Shown here one piece after another: positions 7,934-17,825 of a DNA stretch of 64,000 nt. The DNA is taken from NCBI GenBank assembly GCA_900543445.1, contig UQRC01000006.1, forward strand, positions 21,222-85,221, written 5' to 3'. The position numbers were made by a program, and so were the translations under genes. This DNA comes from an uncultured Lachnobacterium sp. (GTDB taxonomy: Bacteria > Bacillota > Clostridia > Lachnospirales > Lachnospiraceae). Within the stretch, counting starts at the first letter, position 1, and each line of letters opens with the position of its first letter. Under the pieces are notes generated by a model. The model was not told the origin of the DNA. It worked only from the letters and a program-made list of their open reading frames with translations, and did not search any database.

Positions 7934-9787
7934 TTAAATACTTAATTTTACATTATATTTTTTAAACCATTCGTTGATTTGCACATAATAAGCCATCAGC
8001 TGCGGACCGGCCATCAACTGACCGAACCAAGGTTTGCCGAGATCCTTCGGATGGTAGCAGAACGCCTGAAGCTTTTTCGGATTGGCAATCGCAAGAAGCG
8101 GACCATCGGAACTGATGATTTTCTGCAATGCGGCGATCAGGAGAGACTCGTAACCCGGATCGTAGGTTTTCGGGAACGGGCTTTTTTTGCGTGTACGGAT
8201 TTCTTCCGGAATCAGACCGGATGCATAGGCACGGAGCAGATGCTTGACTTCGCCATCCTTTGTCTTCATCTCATAAGGAACATTGAACAGATATTCTGCC
8301 AGCGCAAGATCTGCAAACGGAACGCGGGCATCCATACTGTTGTAGGCAGCGGCGCGATCGGTGCGGTCGACAAGCGTCTGCATGAAGTAGCGGACAGTCA
8401 GATAGAAGGTGCGTCTGTGGAGCATCTCTTTTGCTGCATGGCTGCCATCAATTCCAATCTCGCTGCAACTTGCCTGGTACTGTGAACTGATGTAAGAATC
8501 AATATCTAATCGATTAATTAAATCATCCGTTAATAATAATTTCCGTGGGGACAGATCTTTGGTCCATGGAAATGTATTGGATTCATACATTTCCGAGCGA
8601 TGATACCAAGGATAACCGCAGAATAATTCGTCGGCGCATTCACCGGTATAGATGATCGGATGATCCTTTGCAATCTTACTGCAGAAATATACGAGTGAAG
8701 AATCGACATCTGCCATCGCAGGAGCATCATGCGCTTCGAGAGACGGCATTAAGTAGTCAAATAATTCGGCATTGCCGCAGGTCAGCGTTGTGTGGTCACT
8801 GCTCAGAAATTCACGCATCTGCTGGACAAACGGTGCATCGAGTGACGGCTGGAAACTGTTGGCCTGAAAGTATTTGCTGCTTCCGATGAAATCAAAGGAA
8901 TACGTTACGATCGGATCAGGAGACAGCTGTGCCAGCTTCGCGGAGACCACGGAGGAATCCAGTCCGCCGGAGAGGAGGGATGCGTATGGAGCATTGGCGC
9001 TTGCTGCGACCTGGATCGAGTGATCCAGTAATTCCCGGATATGTGCTACGGTGTCTTCGTAGGAATCGGTGTGCTCCTTTACCGTAAACTGATGGTAGCG
9101 TTCGGTATAGAATCTGCCTTTGCCACTGACAAGCATGTGACCCGGTTTGAGTTCTAAGATGTCACGGTACACGGTATGCCCCGGTGTGTGTGCCGGTCCC
9201 ATGGAAAGCAGTTCGTTTAATCCTTCCGCGTCTACAACAGGCTCGACTCCGGGATACTGCAGGAGCGCTTTCGGTTCGGAGGCGAAAACGAGAACCTGCT
9301 TCTGCACGGTATAAAATAAAGGTCTAAGACCAAGCGGATCACGGAACAGATACATCCGGTTATTTCGCTCATCGTAGATTGCGATTGCGAAAGCGCCGGA
9401 CAGTTTCTTAACAAAATCGGTTCCGTATTGCAGGAAAGCACAAAGCAGCAGTTCTTCCTGGGATAAACCATCTGTGATGACGCGTGCGCGTTGCAATTCC
9501 TCACGCAGTTCGGGAAGGTTTGCGATAAAACCATCGTACATGATCGTATAATTTTGTCCGTTGAATTTCCTGGTGGCAGGCTGGGGCTCACATGTAATCT
9601 GTGGATGAATGCTGCCGCAGGCGAGCGCGTTATGATTCATGCATCCGTGCGGGAAATAATAGAATTCCTGACGGTCGGGGCCTCGTCTGCGTAAAGCAAG
9701 TGACATGTTTTCGATTGTGTTTTTTACTTGCTCGTTCTCTTTCTGAAAAATAAAATCTGGATGAAAAAATCCGGCTATACCGCTCAT
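7934..9787 (-). CDS. asnB: Asparagine synthetase (AsnB/AsnO type) with altered glutaminase site
   Basis: Family members make asparagine from aspartate, ATP and an amide nitrogen from glutamine. The 617-residue protein has both domains: an N-terminal class II amidotransferase and a C-terminal ATP-pyrophosphatase with LLSGGLDSSVVSAKL (near residue 265) and the KKSPFPKTYDP end block. The odd point is the start: it reads MSGIAGFF where the family has MCGIAGF, so the nucleophilic Cys is replaced by Ser (codon AGC at 9782-9784). The oxyanion-hole motif NGE is also changed, to YDGFIAN. The start at 9787 follows an AGGAG site; 43 further in-frame residues upstream are unlikely to be translated. It may use free ammonia or another donor, or use Ser as nucleophile. 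Confidence 0.88.
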   Translation of the reverse strand: MSGIAGFFHPDFIFQKENEQVKNTIENMSLALRRRGPDRQEFYYFPHGCMNHNALACGSIHPQITCEPQPATRKFNGQNYTIMYDGFIANLPELREELQRARVITDGLSQEELLLCAFLQYGTDFVKKLSGAFAIAIYDERNNRMYLFRDPLGLRPLFYTVQKQVLVFASEPKALLQYPGVEPVVDAEGLNELLSMGPAHTPGHTVYRDILELKPGHMLVSGKGRFYTERYHQFTVKEHTDSYEDTVAHIRELLDHSIQVAASANAPYASLLSGGLDSSVVSAKLAQLSPDPIVTYSFDFIGSSKYFQANSFQPSLDAPFVQQMREFLSSDHTTLTCGNAELFDYLMPSLEAHDAPAMADVDSSLVYFCSKIAKDHPIIYTGECADELFCGYPWYHRSEMYESNTFPWTKDLSPRKLLLTDDLINRLDIDSYISSQYQASCSEIGIDGSHAAKEMLHRRTFYLTVRYFMQTLVDRTDRAAAYNSMDARVPFADLALAEYLFNVPYEMKTKDGEVKHLLRAYASGLIPEEIRTRKKSPFPKTYDPGYESLLIAALQKIISSDGPLLAIANPKKLQAFCYHPKDLGKPWFGQLMAGPQLMAYYVQINEWFKKYNVKLSI

Positions 9788-9860
9788 AAATAACTCCTGA
9801 GAAATGTTCTTAGAAATTATATGAGCAGATAGCCGGAAAAAGAATGGATGTCCGTATGAA

Positions 9861-10121
9861 TTACGCGTTCTGCTGGGCGTTATATGCCTCGCGAAGCGCT
9901 TTGGCAAGCTGGTCACCGCAGGAAGTGTTTTTCATTCCACAGTGGATACCGCCGATACGGCGCTCAACCTCATCAACCGTCATTCCCTGTACGAGACGAG
10001 GGATTGCCTGTAAGTTTCCGTGGCAGCCGCCGGTAAATTTAACGTCTTTTACAATATCGCCATCAAGTTCTACTTCAATCTGTGTGGAACATGTGCCTTT
10101 TGTCTTATATAAATATGACAT
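9861..10121 (-). CDS. TSCPD-domain protein, TIGR03905 family
   Basis: An 86-residue protein related to the small Cys-containing domain found at the C-terminus of some adenosylcobalamin ribonucleotide reductases. Visible blocks are KTKGTCSTQI, VKFTGGCHGNLQAIPRL, GIHCGMKNTSCGDQLAKAL, giving conserved cysteines at about residues 11, 33, 61 and 68. Likely metal- or redox-active; the role of the free-standing form is unknown to me. An AAGGAGGAATTTC site precedes the start. It lies 73 bases upstream of the asparagine synthetase on the same strand and may share its transcript. Confidence 0.85.
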   Translation of the reverse strand: MSYLYKTKGTCSTQIEVELDGDIVKDVKFTGGCHGNLQAIPRLVQGMTVDEVERRIGGIHCGMKNTSCGDQLAKALREAYNAQQNA

Positions 10122-10294
10122 ATGAAATTCCTCCTTTTTCTTGTGTACTCTCTGAATGGCTCAGCCATTTCGCCACAATTATAGCAACGGCGGACGCATT
10201 TTACAATGAAATGCGTGAATTTTTTGAAAAGTTTATACAGTGCATCCGGCAGCTTGTTAATAAAAAGTTCATAAAACGTTTACGCCATATGGAG

Positions 10295-10323
10295 TTGTGA
10301 AAAATTATGGAAAGTGATACAAT
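10295..10323 (+). promoter_or_regulatory. Sigma-A promoter of secA
   Basis: TTGTGA (10295-10300), a 17-base spacer and TACAAT (10318-10323), 35 bases before the secA start. Confidence 0.7.
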
Positions 10324-10357
10324 ACGAATATTCTATGCGAGTTAGGAGCTATATATT

Positions 10358-12931
10358 ATGAGTACATTCACCAAACTTTTTGGTACACACAGTGAGAGGG
10401 AGTTAAAGCGCATTTATCCGATCGTTGACAAGGTTGAGTCCTATCGTGATCAGATGGCAGCTCTTTCTGATGATGAGCTGAAAGCGAAAACAAAAGAATA
10501 TAAGGAGCGTCTGGAGAAGGGAGAGACACTTGATGATCTTCTTCCGGAGGCATATGCAACCGTACGTGAGGCTGCACGCCGTGTCCTTGGCATGGAGCAT
10601 TACAGAGTACAGATTATCGGTGGTATCATCCTGCATCAGGGACGTATCGCTGAGATGAAGACCGGTGAAGGTAAGACATTGGTATCCACACTTCCGGCAT
10701 ACTTGAACGCTTTGGAAGGCAAGGGAGTCTGCATCGTAACGGTTAATGACTACCTGGCAAAGCGAGATTCCGAGTGGATGGGTCAGGTACATGAATTCCT
10801 CGGACTGACGGTAGGTGTTGTCCTTAATAGTATGGACAACGATGAGCGCCGCGAGGCATACAATTGTGATATTACTTATGTAACGAACAACGAGCTTGGT
10901 TTCGATTACCTGCGTGATAACATGGTAATTTACAAGGAGCAGCTCGTACAGAGAGATTTACATTACGCGATCATCGATGAGGTCGATTCTGTATTGATCG
11001 ATGAGGCAAGAACACCACTTATCATTTCCGGACAGAGTGGCAAGTCCACAAAGTTATACGAGGCCTGCGATATTCTTGCGCAGCAGATGACACGTGGTGA
11101 GGATGTGCCGGAGTATTCCAAGATGGATGCCATCATGGGAATCGAGCAGGAGGAGACCGGAGACTTCATCGTAAACGAGAAGGACAAGGTGATCAACCTG
11201 ACACAGGAAGGTGTGCATAAGGTTGAGCAGTTCTTCCATATTGAGAACCTTGCGGATCCTGAGAATCTTGAGATCCAGCATAATATTATCCTTGCACTTC
11301 GTGCACACTATCTTATGTTCCGTGATCAGGATTACGTGGTGAAGGATGATCAGGTTATGATCGTCGATGAGTTTACCGGACGTATCATGCCGGGAAGACG
11401 TTATTCCGATGGATTACATCAGGCAATCGAGGCGAAGGAGCATGTGAAGGTAAAGCGTGAGAGCAAGACCCTTGCGACGATCACATTCCAGAACTTCTTC
11501 AATAAATTTGATAAGAAGGCAGGTATGACCGGTACCGCTTTGACCGAGGAGAAAGAGTTCCGTGATATCTACGGAATGGACGTAATCGAGATCCCTACGA
11601 ACCGTCCAATCGCCCGTATCGATCATCAGGATGCCGTATATAAGACCAAGAAAGAGAAATTTAAGGCTGTTGTAGAGGAAGTTAAGAAAGCACATGAGAA
11701 GGGGCAACCGGTTCTGGTTGGTACCATCACGATCGAGACTTCTGAGTTGATCAGCGGTATGCTGAAGCGCGAAGGTATCCAGCATACGGTATTGAATGCA
11801 AAGTTCCATGAACTTGAGGCTGAGATTGTTGCACAGGCCGGACAGCACGGTGCCGTAACGATCGCCACCAATATGGCCGGTCGAGGAACGGATATCAAGC
11901 TTGACGACGACGCAAAGGCTGCCGGCGGTCTGAAGATCATCGGTACCGAGAGACATGAGTCCCGCCGTATTGATAACCAGCTGCGTGGACGTTCCGGCCG
12001 TCAGGGAGATCCGGGTGAGTCCCAGTTCTTCATTTCTCTTGAAGATGATCTGATGAGATTGTTCGGATCAGAGAGACTGATGTCCGTATTTACAACACTT
12101 GGTGTACCGGAAGGCGAGCAGATCCAGCATAAGATGCTGACCTCTGCGATCGAGAAGGCACAGGAGAAGATCGAGTACAACAACTACGGAATCCGTAAGA
12201 ATCTGTTAGAGTACGATCGGGTAAACAATGATCAGAGAGAGATCATCTACTCTGAGCGTCGTAAGGTATTGAACGGAGACAGCATGAGAGATGTCATCTT
12301 CAAGATGATCCAGGATCAGGTTGAGAAGGCGGTTGACACCTGTATCTCCAATGAGATTCCTCGTGAAGAGTGGGATTTAAATGAACTCAACGAACTGATT
12401 CTTCCAATCATTCCGCTTGAGCCGATCACAGAGGAGAGTATCTCTGACGTGAAGAATATGAAGGAACTTAAGCAGCATCTGAAGGAGAAGGCAGTACTTC
12501 TCTACGAGGCAAAGGAGACGGAGTTCCCTGAGATCGAGCAGTTCCGTGAGCTGGAGCGTGTTGTTCTTCTTAAGGTGATTGACGGTAAGTGGATGGATCA
12601 TATCGATGATATGGATCAGCTGCGTCAGGGTATCGGACTTCAGGCATACGGTCAGAGAGATCCGCTTGTTGAGTACAAGATGGCTGGCTTTGATATGTTC
12701 GATGAGATGATTTCTGCAATTCAGGAAGATACAATTCGTCTTCTGTTCCACGTTCAGGTTGAGCAGAAGGTTGAGAGAGAGCAGGTTGCCAAGGTAACCG
12801 GAACCAATAAGGATGAGACTGTAGCAAATGCGCCGAAGAAGCGCGAGCATGCGAAGGTATATCCGAATGATCCGTGTCCTTGCGGAAGCGGCAAGAAATA
12901 TAAGCAGTGCTGCGGACGTAAAACGGTATAG
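10358..12931 (+). CDS. secA: Preprotein translocase ATPase SecA
   Basis: Motor that drives unfolded preproteins through SecYEG. The 857-residue protein has the Walker A block MKTGEGKT (about 100-107), the [19 protein letters not shown] block, [11 protein letters not shown], and [17 protein letters not shown] in the second helicase domain. It ends with a zinc-binding SEC-C tail [13 protein letters not shown], present in SecA proteins that contact SecB or lipid. Length is normal. It is a single-gene unit with its own promoter and terminator. Confidence 0.98.
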   Translation: MSTFTKLFGTHSERELKRIYPIVDKVESYRDQMAALSDDELKAKTKEYKERLEKGETLDDLLPEAYATVREAARRVLGMEHYRVQIIGGIILHQGRIAEMKTGEGKTLVSTLPAYLNALEGKGVCIVTVNDYLAKRDSEWMGQVHEFLGLTVGVVLNSMDNDERREAYNCDITYVTNNELGFDYLRDNMVIYKEQLVQRDLHYAIIDEVDSVLIDEARTPLIISGQSGKSTKLYEACDILAQQMTRGEDVPEYSKMDAIMGIEQEETGDFIVNEKDKVINLTQEGVHKVEQFFHIENLADPENLEIQHNIILALRAHYLMFRDQDYVVKDDQVMIVDEFTGRIMPGRRYSDGLHQAIEAKEHVKVKRESKTLATITFQNFFNKFDKKAGMTGTALTEEKEFRDIYGMDVIEIPTNRPIARIDHQDAVYKTKKEKFKAVVEEVKKAHEKGQPVLVGTITIETSELISGMLKREGIQHTVLNAKFHELEAEIVAQAGQHGAVTIATNMAGRGTDIKLDDDAKAAGGLKIIGTERHESRRIDNQLRGRSGRQGDPGESQFFISLEDDLMRLFGSERLMSVFTTLGVPEGEQIQHKMLTSAIEKAQEKIEYNNYGIRKNLLEYDRVNNDQREIIYSERRKVLNGDSMRDVIFKMIQDQVEKAVDTCISNEIPREEWDLNELNELILPIIPLEPITEESISDVKNMKELKQHLKEKAVLLYEAKETEFPEIEQFRELERVVLLKVIDGKWMDHIDDMDQLRQGIGLQAYGQRDPLVEYKMAGFDMFDEMISAIQEDTIRLLFHVQVEQKVEREQVAKVTGTNKDETVANAPKKREHAKVYPNDPCPCGSGKKYKQCCGRKTV

Positions 12932-12964
12932 TTTGCGATTATGTAATTACACAAATAATAAAAA

Positions 12965-13012
12965 GAAAGGATCGATGTGGCTCCGGACAAGAGCACACGT
13001 CGGTCCTTTTTG
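12965..13012 (+). terminator. Rho-independent terminator of secA
   Basis: AAAGGATCGATGTG (from 12966) pairs with CACACGTCGGTCCTTT (ending 13009) through several G-T pairs and is followed by a T-run. Confidence 0.75.
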
Positions 13013-13139
13013 ATGGTATATGGATAGATATGCAATTTCCGTGCAAAAAGTGCAAAAACTACTTTTCATACATCAAATTTATGTGTATGATGAAAGAAGT
13101 GTTATGTAGTGAAACAAATGAGAGAGGATGGTTTTGAAA

Positions 13140-14669
13140 ATGGATGCGTCAATGTTTATCGGTACATGGTGGTCACTGGTACCGCCGCTTCTTGCAATTA
13201 TACTTGCACTTGTGACGAAGGAAGTGTACAGTTCCCTTTTTATCGGAGTCGCAGTGGGTGCGCTGCTTTATACGGGATTTCATCCGTGGAATGCGTTTAC
13301 CGCGTTGTTTGATATCATGAAAAGCAGTATGAATTTAAATATTCTTATTTTTGATGTGCTGCTTGGAATGATCATTGTGCTTATGTCAAGGTCCGGCGGT
13401 TCGGCCGCATACGGTAAGTGGGCCGGAGACAAGATTAAGTCGAAAAAGAGTGCGATGCTTGCGACAACAGGACTTGGTATCTTAATCTTCGTAGATGATT
13501 ATTTTAACTGTTTGACGGTCGGATCGGTTATGCGACCGGTTACGGACCGCTATAAGGTTTCGCGTGCAAAGCTGGCATATATTATTGATGCCACCGCTGC
13601 TCCGGTGTGCATTATTGCACCGATTTCCAGCTGGGCGGCAGCGGTCAATTCCTATGTGCCGGAGGATGCGGGAATCTCGGGCTTCCAGTTATTTTTGCGC
13701 ACGATTCCGTACAATTTATATGCAATTTTAACGTTGACCATGGTATTTTATGTGATCGTGGCAAATTTTGATTTCGGTCTGATGAAAAAGCATGAAGACA
13801 ATGCGGCCAGAGGCGATCTCTTTACATCCGGCGCAGAGGAGTTCGAGCAGGTAAAAGAGGAAGAAGTTTCTACAAAGGGCAAGGTGATTGATCTGGTGCT
13901 TCCCGTTGCGGTACTGATCGTATCGGCGATCGGTGCGATGATCTACACCGGATATCTGGGAGGCGCAGACAATATCGTCAGCGCGTTTGCAGGATGCGAT
14001 GCTGAGACGAGTCTGATTTTTGCAACGATGGTTACGGTTTTTGTTACCTTATTTTTATATCTGCCACGTAAAGTCATTACATTTAAAGATTTCATGGGCA
14101 GTTTTGTGGAAGGCTTTAAGCTGATGATCCCGGCAATCGGAATCCTGATTTTCGCATGGACATTAAAAGGCATGGGTGACGCCTTGGAAATCGGCACGTT
14201 TGTTGAGAATGCGGTGGGAGCAAGTGCTTCAGCGAGTCTGCTGCTTCCGGCAATCCTGTTCCTTGTAGCAATTTTCCTCGCATTTTCTACCGGAACAAGC
14301 TGGGGGACTTTTGCGATCCTTGTACCGATCGCAATCGCAATGTTCCCTGGAACGGATAAGCTTGAGATGATGATCATCTCCGTATCGGCAGTTCTTGCCG
14401 GTGCGGTATGCGGCGATCATGTATCTCCGATTTCCGATACGACAGTTATGTCATCTGCCGGAGCGCAGAGCAACCATATTAACCACGTAACCACGCAGAT
14501 GCAGTATGCGGCAGTGGTTGCAGTCGTATGTTTTATCGGTTACATTATCGCAGGGGTATCGCAGAGCTGGTGGATTGCGCTGGGCAGCAGTCTTGTGATC
14601 TTACTTGTTGTGCTGACGGTCATGAAGCGGTTGTTTGCTGCGCGCGAGAAGAAAAGCGTGGCTGCGTAA
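13140..14669 (+). CDS. NhaC-family Na+/H+ antiporter
   Basis: Membrane exchanger expected to trade cytosolic Na+ for H+, or an organic cation in some relatives. About 509 residues with 11-12 helices. Family blocks include FVDDYFNCLTVGSVMRPVTDR, APVCIIAPISSWAA, AFSTGTSWGTFAILVPIA near residue 380 and VCGDHVSPISDTTVMSSAGA near 425. The start is uncertain: an ATG at 13128 sits on top of the AGAGGA site, a TTG at 13134 and the ATG at 13140 are both possible; I chose 13140 as the first ATG with workable spacing. Confidence 0.88.
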   Translation: MDASMFIGTWWSLVPPLLAIILALVTKEVYSSLFIGVAVGALLYTGFHPWNAFTALFDIMKSSMNLNILIFDVLLGMIIVLMSRSGGSAAYGKWAGDKIKSKKSAMLATTGLGILIFVDDYFNCLTVGSVMRPVTDRYKVSRAKLAYIIDATAAPVCIIAPISSWAAAVNSYVPEDAGISGFQLFLRTIPYNLYAILTLTMVFYVIVANFDFGLMKKHEDNAARGDLFTSGAEEFEQVKEEEVSTKGKVIDLVLPVAVLIVSAIGAMIYTGYLGGADNIVSAFAGCDAETSLIFATMVTVFVTLFLYLPRKVITFKDFMGSFVEGFKLMIPAIGILIFAWTLKGMGDALEIGTFVENAVGASASASLLLPAILFLVAIFLAFSTGTSWGTFAILVPIAIAMFPGTDKLEMMIISVSAVLAGAVCGDHVSPISDTTVMSSAGAQSNHINHVTTQMQYAAVVAVVCFIGYIIAGVSQSWWIALGSSLVILLVVLTVMKRLFAAREKKSVAA

Positions 14670-14801
14670 TCATATAGTGATAAAATACAGAATCAAAAAT
14701 GATTTCACAAATGATGTGTCAATGCTGTAAATGATGAAAATTTGCATGCGGCAGTGAGGCAGGAGTGGAAGCAGCATGCTTTGGGAGAAGAAGAAAATAA
14801 C

Positions 14802-15410
14802 ATGCGAAAGATAATAGAGGTACCATATATCAATCAGAGTGTTTCCTATCCGACCGGCTGCGAGAGCGTGTCGGCAACGATGCTTTTGCAGTATCTCGGT
14901 TATGAGATTACGGTGGATGAATTTATCCGGAACTATGTTCCGTGTGTGCCGATGCAGGAACGGGACGGACAGATGTGCGGACCGGATCCGCGCAAGGCTT
15001 TTTGCGGAAGCCCGTATGACAAGGATTCGTTCGGATGCTACGCGCCTGTGATCTGCGAGGCGCTGCAGAAAGCGGTTGGGGATAAGTACAGGGTGGTCGA
15101 TGAGACGGGAACATCGATGCAGGAATTGATCCGGCGCTATATTGACCGGGAGATGCCGGTTGTGTTCTGGGCATGCATCGATATGAAGAAAGAAATCATC
15201 GGTCCTCAGTGGAAGCTTTTGGACAGTGGTGCGTTATTTACGTGGCGGTCAAACGAGCATTGTATGCTGCTCGTCGGATATGATGAGGAAGGATACTATT
15301 TCAATGATCCACACGAAAACCACGGATTGATCCGTTATCCGAAGGCTCTGGTTGAGGAGCGGCATAAAGCACAGTATGAGATGGCTTGTAGTATGAGGGA
15401 CAGCTTGTAG
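14802..15410 (+). CDS. C39-like cysteine peptidase family protein
   Basis: A 202-residue protein with the Peptidase_C39_2 pattern: YPTGCESVSATMLLQYLGY with candidate nucleophile Cys20, SNEHCMLLVGYDEEG with the candidate catalytic His near residue 150, and YYFNDPH following. No signal peptide is visible, so it is cytosolic or leaves by another route. The frame extends upstream to 14742, but the GGGAGAAG site is placed for ATG 14802. Relatives are largely uncharacterised and may be hydrolases of peptides or amides. A second papain-like peptidase lies 4.7 kb downstream. Confidence 0.82.
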   Translation: MRKIIEVPYINQSVSYPTGCESVSATMLLQYLGYEITVDEFIRNYVPCVPMQERDGQMCGPDPRKAFCGSPYDKDSFGCYAPVICEALQKAVGDKYRVVDETGTSMQELIRRYIDREMPVVFWACIDMKKEIIGPQWKLLDSGALFTWRSNEHCMLLVGYDEEGYYFNDPHENHGLIRYPKALVEERHKAQYEMACSMRDSL

Positions 15411-15446
15411 GCGATAAAAACATATATCCGTTTCAAAAATAAATTT

Positions 15447-15476
15447 GTGGGGCAGCGCAGGCTGCCCCTTGTTTTT
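15447..15476 (+). terminator. Rho-independent terminator after the C39-like gene
   Basis: GGGGCAGC and GCTGCCCC form a perfect 8-bp stem around GCAG, followed by TTGTTTTT. Confidence 0.9.
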
Positions 15477-15477
15477 C

Positions 15478-15508
15478 AAATCATAGGAAATTCCCTCCTA
15501 TGATTAAA
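15478..15508. repeat. Inverted repeat containing a 15-base motif also found at 40749
   Basis: AATCATAGGA (15479-15488) is repeated inverted as TCCTATGATT (15496-15505). Its left part, AAATCATAGGAAATT (15478-15492), recurs exactly at 40749-40763. Both copies follow a terminator T-run. Confidence 0.6.
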
Positions 15509-15520
15509 AAGTGTTCCGCG

Positions 15521-15545
15521 AAAGTGTGCGGCAAGCGCACACTTT
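15521..15545 (-). terminator. Possible terminator hairpin of the DUF11 gene
   Basis: AAAGTGTGCG and CGCACACTTT form a 10-bp stem just past the stop on the minus strand. The T-run comes only nine bases later, so termination is not certain. Confidence 0.4.
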
Positions 15546-15546
15546 A

Positions 15547-16398
15547 TTAAATGGTTCCGGAAATGGTAAGGGTGGTGACTCCCGGATCGGTGCTGATCGT
15601 ACCGGTTGCCGGATTTGTGATAAAGGTTGCGGCCGGCACGGTGATACGTCCGGCGACAGTTGCAAATTCGCCGGTTGTTTCATCGTAAGTATAGTCGGTA
15701 TTCAGTACAAGCGCTGTGCCGTTCAGCGTTGCAGTCAGGTTGGACAGGCGAGGCGTGAAAGTATCAGTGACAACAATTCCGGCTGCGGCATCGGCAGCGG
15801 TATTACCGGAGTTCTGAATCTGGAACGTGTAGGTCAGAGTTCCGTTTTCAGTAACCGGAACCGGGCTGACAGACTTGGTGATTGCAAGAATTGGAGCGGC
15901 GACAACACCGACGGTTTCTTCTGCGGTGATGGAAGTGATTCCCCCGCCCTCCGCAGTGACGATATTTGTGATTGCTGATTCACTTTGTAGAGGGGCAAAC
16001 GCATTTGTCTGTGTTTCATAGGCAATGATCGCATTGCCTCCGGCAGGAACATTGATTCCCGTAATGGAGAGCGGCGGTCCTGCGGTAACGGTTGGCGTGG
16101 TCTGCAGAACTCCATTTACATAATATTTTACAGAGCCAGCAAGATAGTTAAGAGGAGTCAGCGTGGCTGTCCCGGAAGCGTAAGCTCCAAGGTTGTCGGT
16201 CAGAGTAAGACCGTTTATCGGGAGTGTGCCTGAATTCAGAATGCTGATGACATAGGTGATAGGTCCGTTTGGATCATATTGGTCCCGTACAGCAGTCTTG
16301 GTCATGGAAAGTACTTCAAGAATTTCCCCTACAGCAATGTTTGAATTTGTTACGGAATTGCCGTAACGCAATTGAGCCTGATTTGTAAATCTTGGCAT
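15547..16398 (-). CDS. DUF11-repeat protein without signal peptide
   Basis: A 283-residue protein beginning MPRFTNQAQLRYGNSVTNSNI. It holds two beta-sandwich DUF11-like repeats: one from about residue 30 (TKTAVRDQ, ITYVISILNSGTLPINGLTLTDNL) and one from about 170 (ITKSVSPVPVTENGTLTYTFQIQNSGN), a fold common in surface proteins. There is no signal peptide, anchor or catalytic motif, which is unusual for a surface protein but would fit assembly on a spore by the mother cell. A sigma-K-like promoter is present upstream (see findings). A strong AGGAGGAAAAATT ribosome site precedes the start. A decayed second copy lies at 17889-18087. Function unknown. Confidence 0.85.
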   Translation of the reverse strand: MPRFTNQAQLRYGNSVTNSNIAVGEILEVLSMTKTAVRDQYDPNGPITYVISILNSGTLPINGLTLTDNLGAYASGTATLTPLNYLAGSVKYYVNGVLQTTPTVTAGPPLSITGINVPAGGNAIIAYETQTNAFAPLQSESAITNIVTAEGGGITSITAEETVGVVAAPILAITKSVSPVPVTENGTLTYTFQIQNSGNTAADAAAGIVVTDTFTPRLSNLTATLNGTALVLNTDYTYDETTGEFATVAGRITVPAATFITNPATGTISTDPGVTTLTISGTI

Positions 16399-16498
16399 AA
16401 TTTTTCCTCCTTTTCATATATGCGGGTACACTATAAGATATGCATGAAATTTCTTAAGTGATATTAAGAAATTCTTTATCAAAACTTGATGGTATTCC
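16392..16498. repeat. Copy 1 of a duplicated DUF11 upstream region
   Basis: The start codon, ribosome site and about 90 bases upstream of the DUF11 gene recur at 18083-18190 with scattered substitutions, in the same orientation. This copy includes an inverted repeat AAATTTCTTAA / TTAAGAAATT at about 16447-16470. Confidence 0.8.
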
Positions 16499-16525
16499 GG
16501 GTTCGCTTCTTGTATGATGAGCATA

Positions 16526-16586
16526 GATGGTTAGAGGAAAACCACCGAACCATCTGACCGACAGAAGGTAAGTATCATTTCGGTCA
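16526..16586 (+). other. Two consecutive hairpins in the deacetylase leader
   Basis: GATGGTT (16526-16532) pairs with AACCATC (16548-16554), and TGACCGA (16555-16561) pairs with TCGGTCA (16580-16586), back to back, 32 bases before the deacetylase start. No T-run follows. They may stabilise or regulate the mRNA, and I do not recognise a riboswitch class. Confidence 0.45.
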
Positions 16587-16617
16587 GGCAAAACAGAGGT
16601 GGAACAGGGGGATACGT

Positions 16618-17790
16618 ATGAGAAAAATCATGCAGGGATTGGTTATGGTATTGGTATTGGCGTTGGCACTGATCAGTCCGATTGAAACGGTCAGCAGTGC
16701 GGCTTCGGAGACGGTCCGTGCTGCCGAAGCGGGAGGAGAGAATTACACAGATCCGGTGATTCCGGATATCGAAGATTCCAATCGTGAAAATACGGATACA
16801 GAAATGCCGGATAACGAGAATCCGGACGCGGATGAGCCTGATACGGAGGAACCACAGCCGGTATTGCAGGGGCTGATTCGTGATGAGAACGGTCATTTGT
16901 TTTACTATAAGGATGGCGTTAAACTTAAAAATACATGGAAGACCGTAAACGGAAGTAAGTACTATTTCGGCAAAAGCGGGAAAGCCTATGTTGGAAAGCG
17001 AAAAGTCGGCAAGGCAACCTACTATTTTGCGGTCAACGGAAAGCGCAAGACCGGATGGCGCACGATTGATGGAAAGAAATTTTATTTTTCTCCGAAAAAC
17101 GGCAAAATGATAACCGGAAAGAAAACGATTTCCCACTATCTGTGCTATTTTAGTGACAAAGGCGTTTTGACGCGCAAAATTGATAAGAACAAGAAGATGG
17201 TTGCATTAACTTATGACGATGGTCCGTCCATCTACACACCACGCATTTTAAAGATACTGAAAGAGAATGATTCGGTGGCAACATTTTTCGTTGTTGGAAA
17301 TCGCGTGCCGACGTACTCTGATACCGTAAAGACTGCCTGTGACATGGGTTGCGAGATCGGAAATCATACCTATGAGCACAAATGCCTGACAAGGCTCAGC
17401 GAGGCGGAAGTCAGGCGCCAGATCAGCAGAACAAATAAAAATGTTAAAAAGGTGACTGGACAAACACCGGTGATCATGCGTCCGACCGGTGGAGCTACGA
17501 ACACCAATGTGAAGAAGTGGGTGGGCATGCCATCCATTATATGGTCGATCGATACGCTTGATTGGAAGACGCGCAATGAGGACAGCACGAAGCGTGCGGT
17601 ACTCGATCATGTGAAGGATGGAGATATCGTACTGATGCATGATCTCTACAGCGCGACTGCGACGGCATCGGAGACGATCATTCCGGAACTTGTCAAGCAG
17701 GGGTACCAGCTTGTGACGGTCAGCGAACTTGCAGAGTGCAGGGGTGGAATGCAAGAGACAGGCGCATATTTTAATTTCAGAAAAAAGTGA
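16618..17790 (+). CDS. Secreted polysaccharide deacetylase with cell-wall-binding repeats
   Basis: A 390-residue exported protein. Order: signal peptide (1 to about 30, LVMVLVLALALISPIETVSS), an acidic Pro/Glu/Asp-rich linker (about 45-80), four or so aromatic wall-binding repeats (about 85-185, for example LFYYKDGVKLKNTWKTVNG), then a NodB deacetylase domain. The NodB motifs are ALTYDDGP (metal and base Asp), NHTYEH (two metal His), RPTGGATN in place of the usual RPPYG, DTLDW and LMHDLY. It probably removes acetyl groups from peptidoglycan or a related glycan. It stands alone on the plus strand between two copies of a DUF11 gene on the minus strand. Confidence 0.9.
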   Translation: MRKIMQGLVMVLVLALALISPIETVSSAASETVRAAEAGGENYTDPVIPDIEDSNRENTDTEMPDNENPDADEPDTEEPQPVLQGLIRDENGHLFYYKDGVKLKNTWKTVNGSKYYFGKSGKAYVGKRKVGKATYYFAVNGKRKTGWRTIDGKKFYFSPKNGKMITGKKTISHYLCYFSDKGVLTRKIDKNKKMVALTYDDGPSIYTPRILKILKENDSVATFFVVGNRVPTYSDTVKTACDMGCEIGNHTYEHKCLTRLSEAEVRRQISRTNKNVKKVTGQTPVIMRPTGGATNTNVKKWVGMPSIIWSIDTLDWKTRNEDSTKRAVLDHVKDGDIVLMHDLYSATATASETIIPELVKQGYQLVTVSELAECRGGMQETGAYFNFRKK

Positions 17791-17825
17791 AAATAACGAA
17801 TGGTAAAGAATATATTTTTGTCTAG

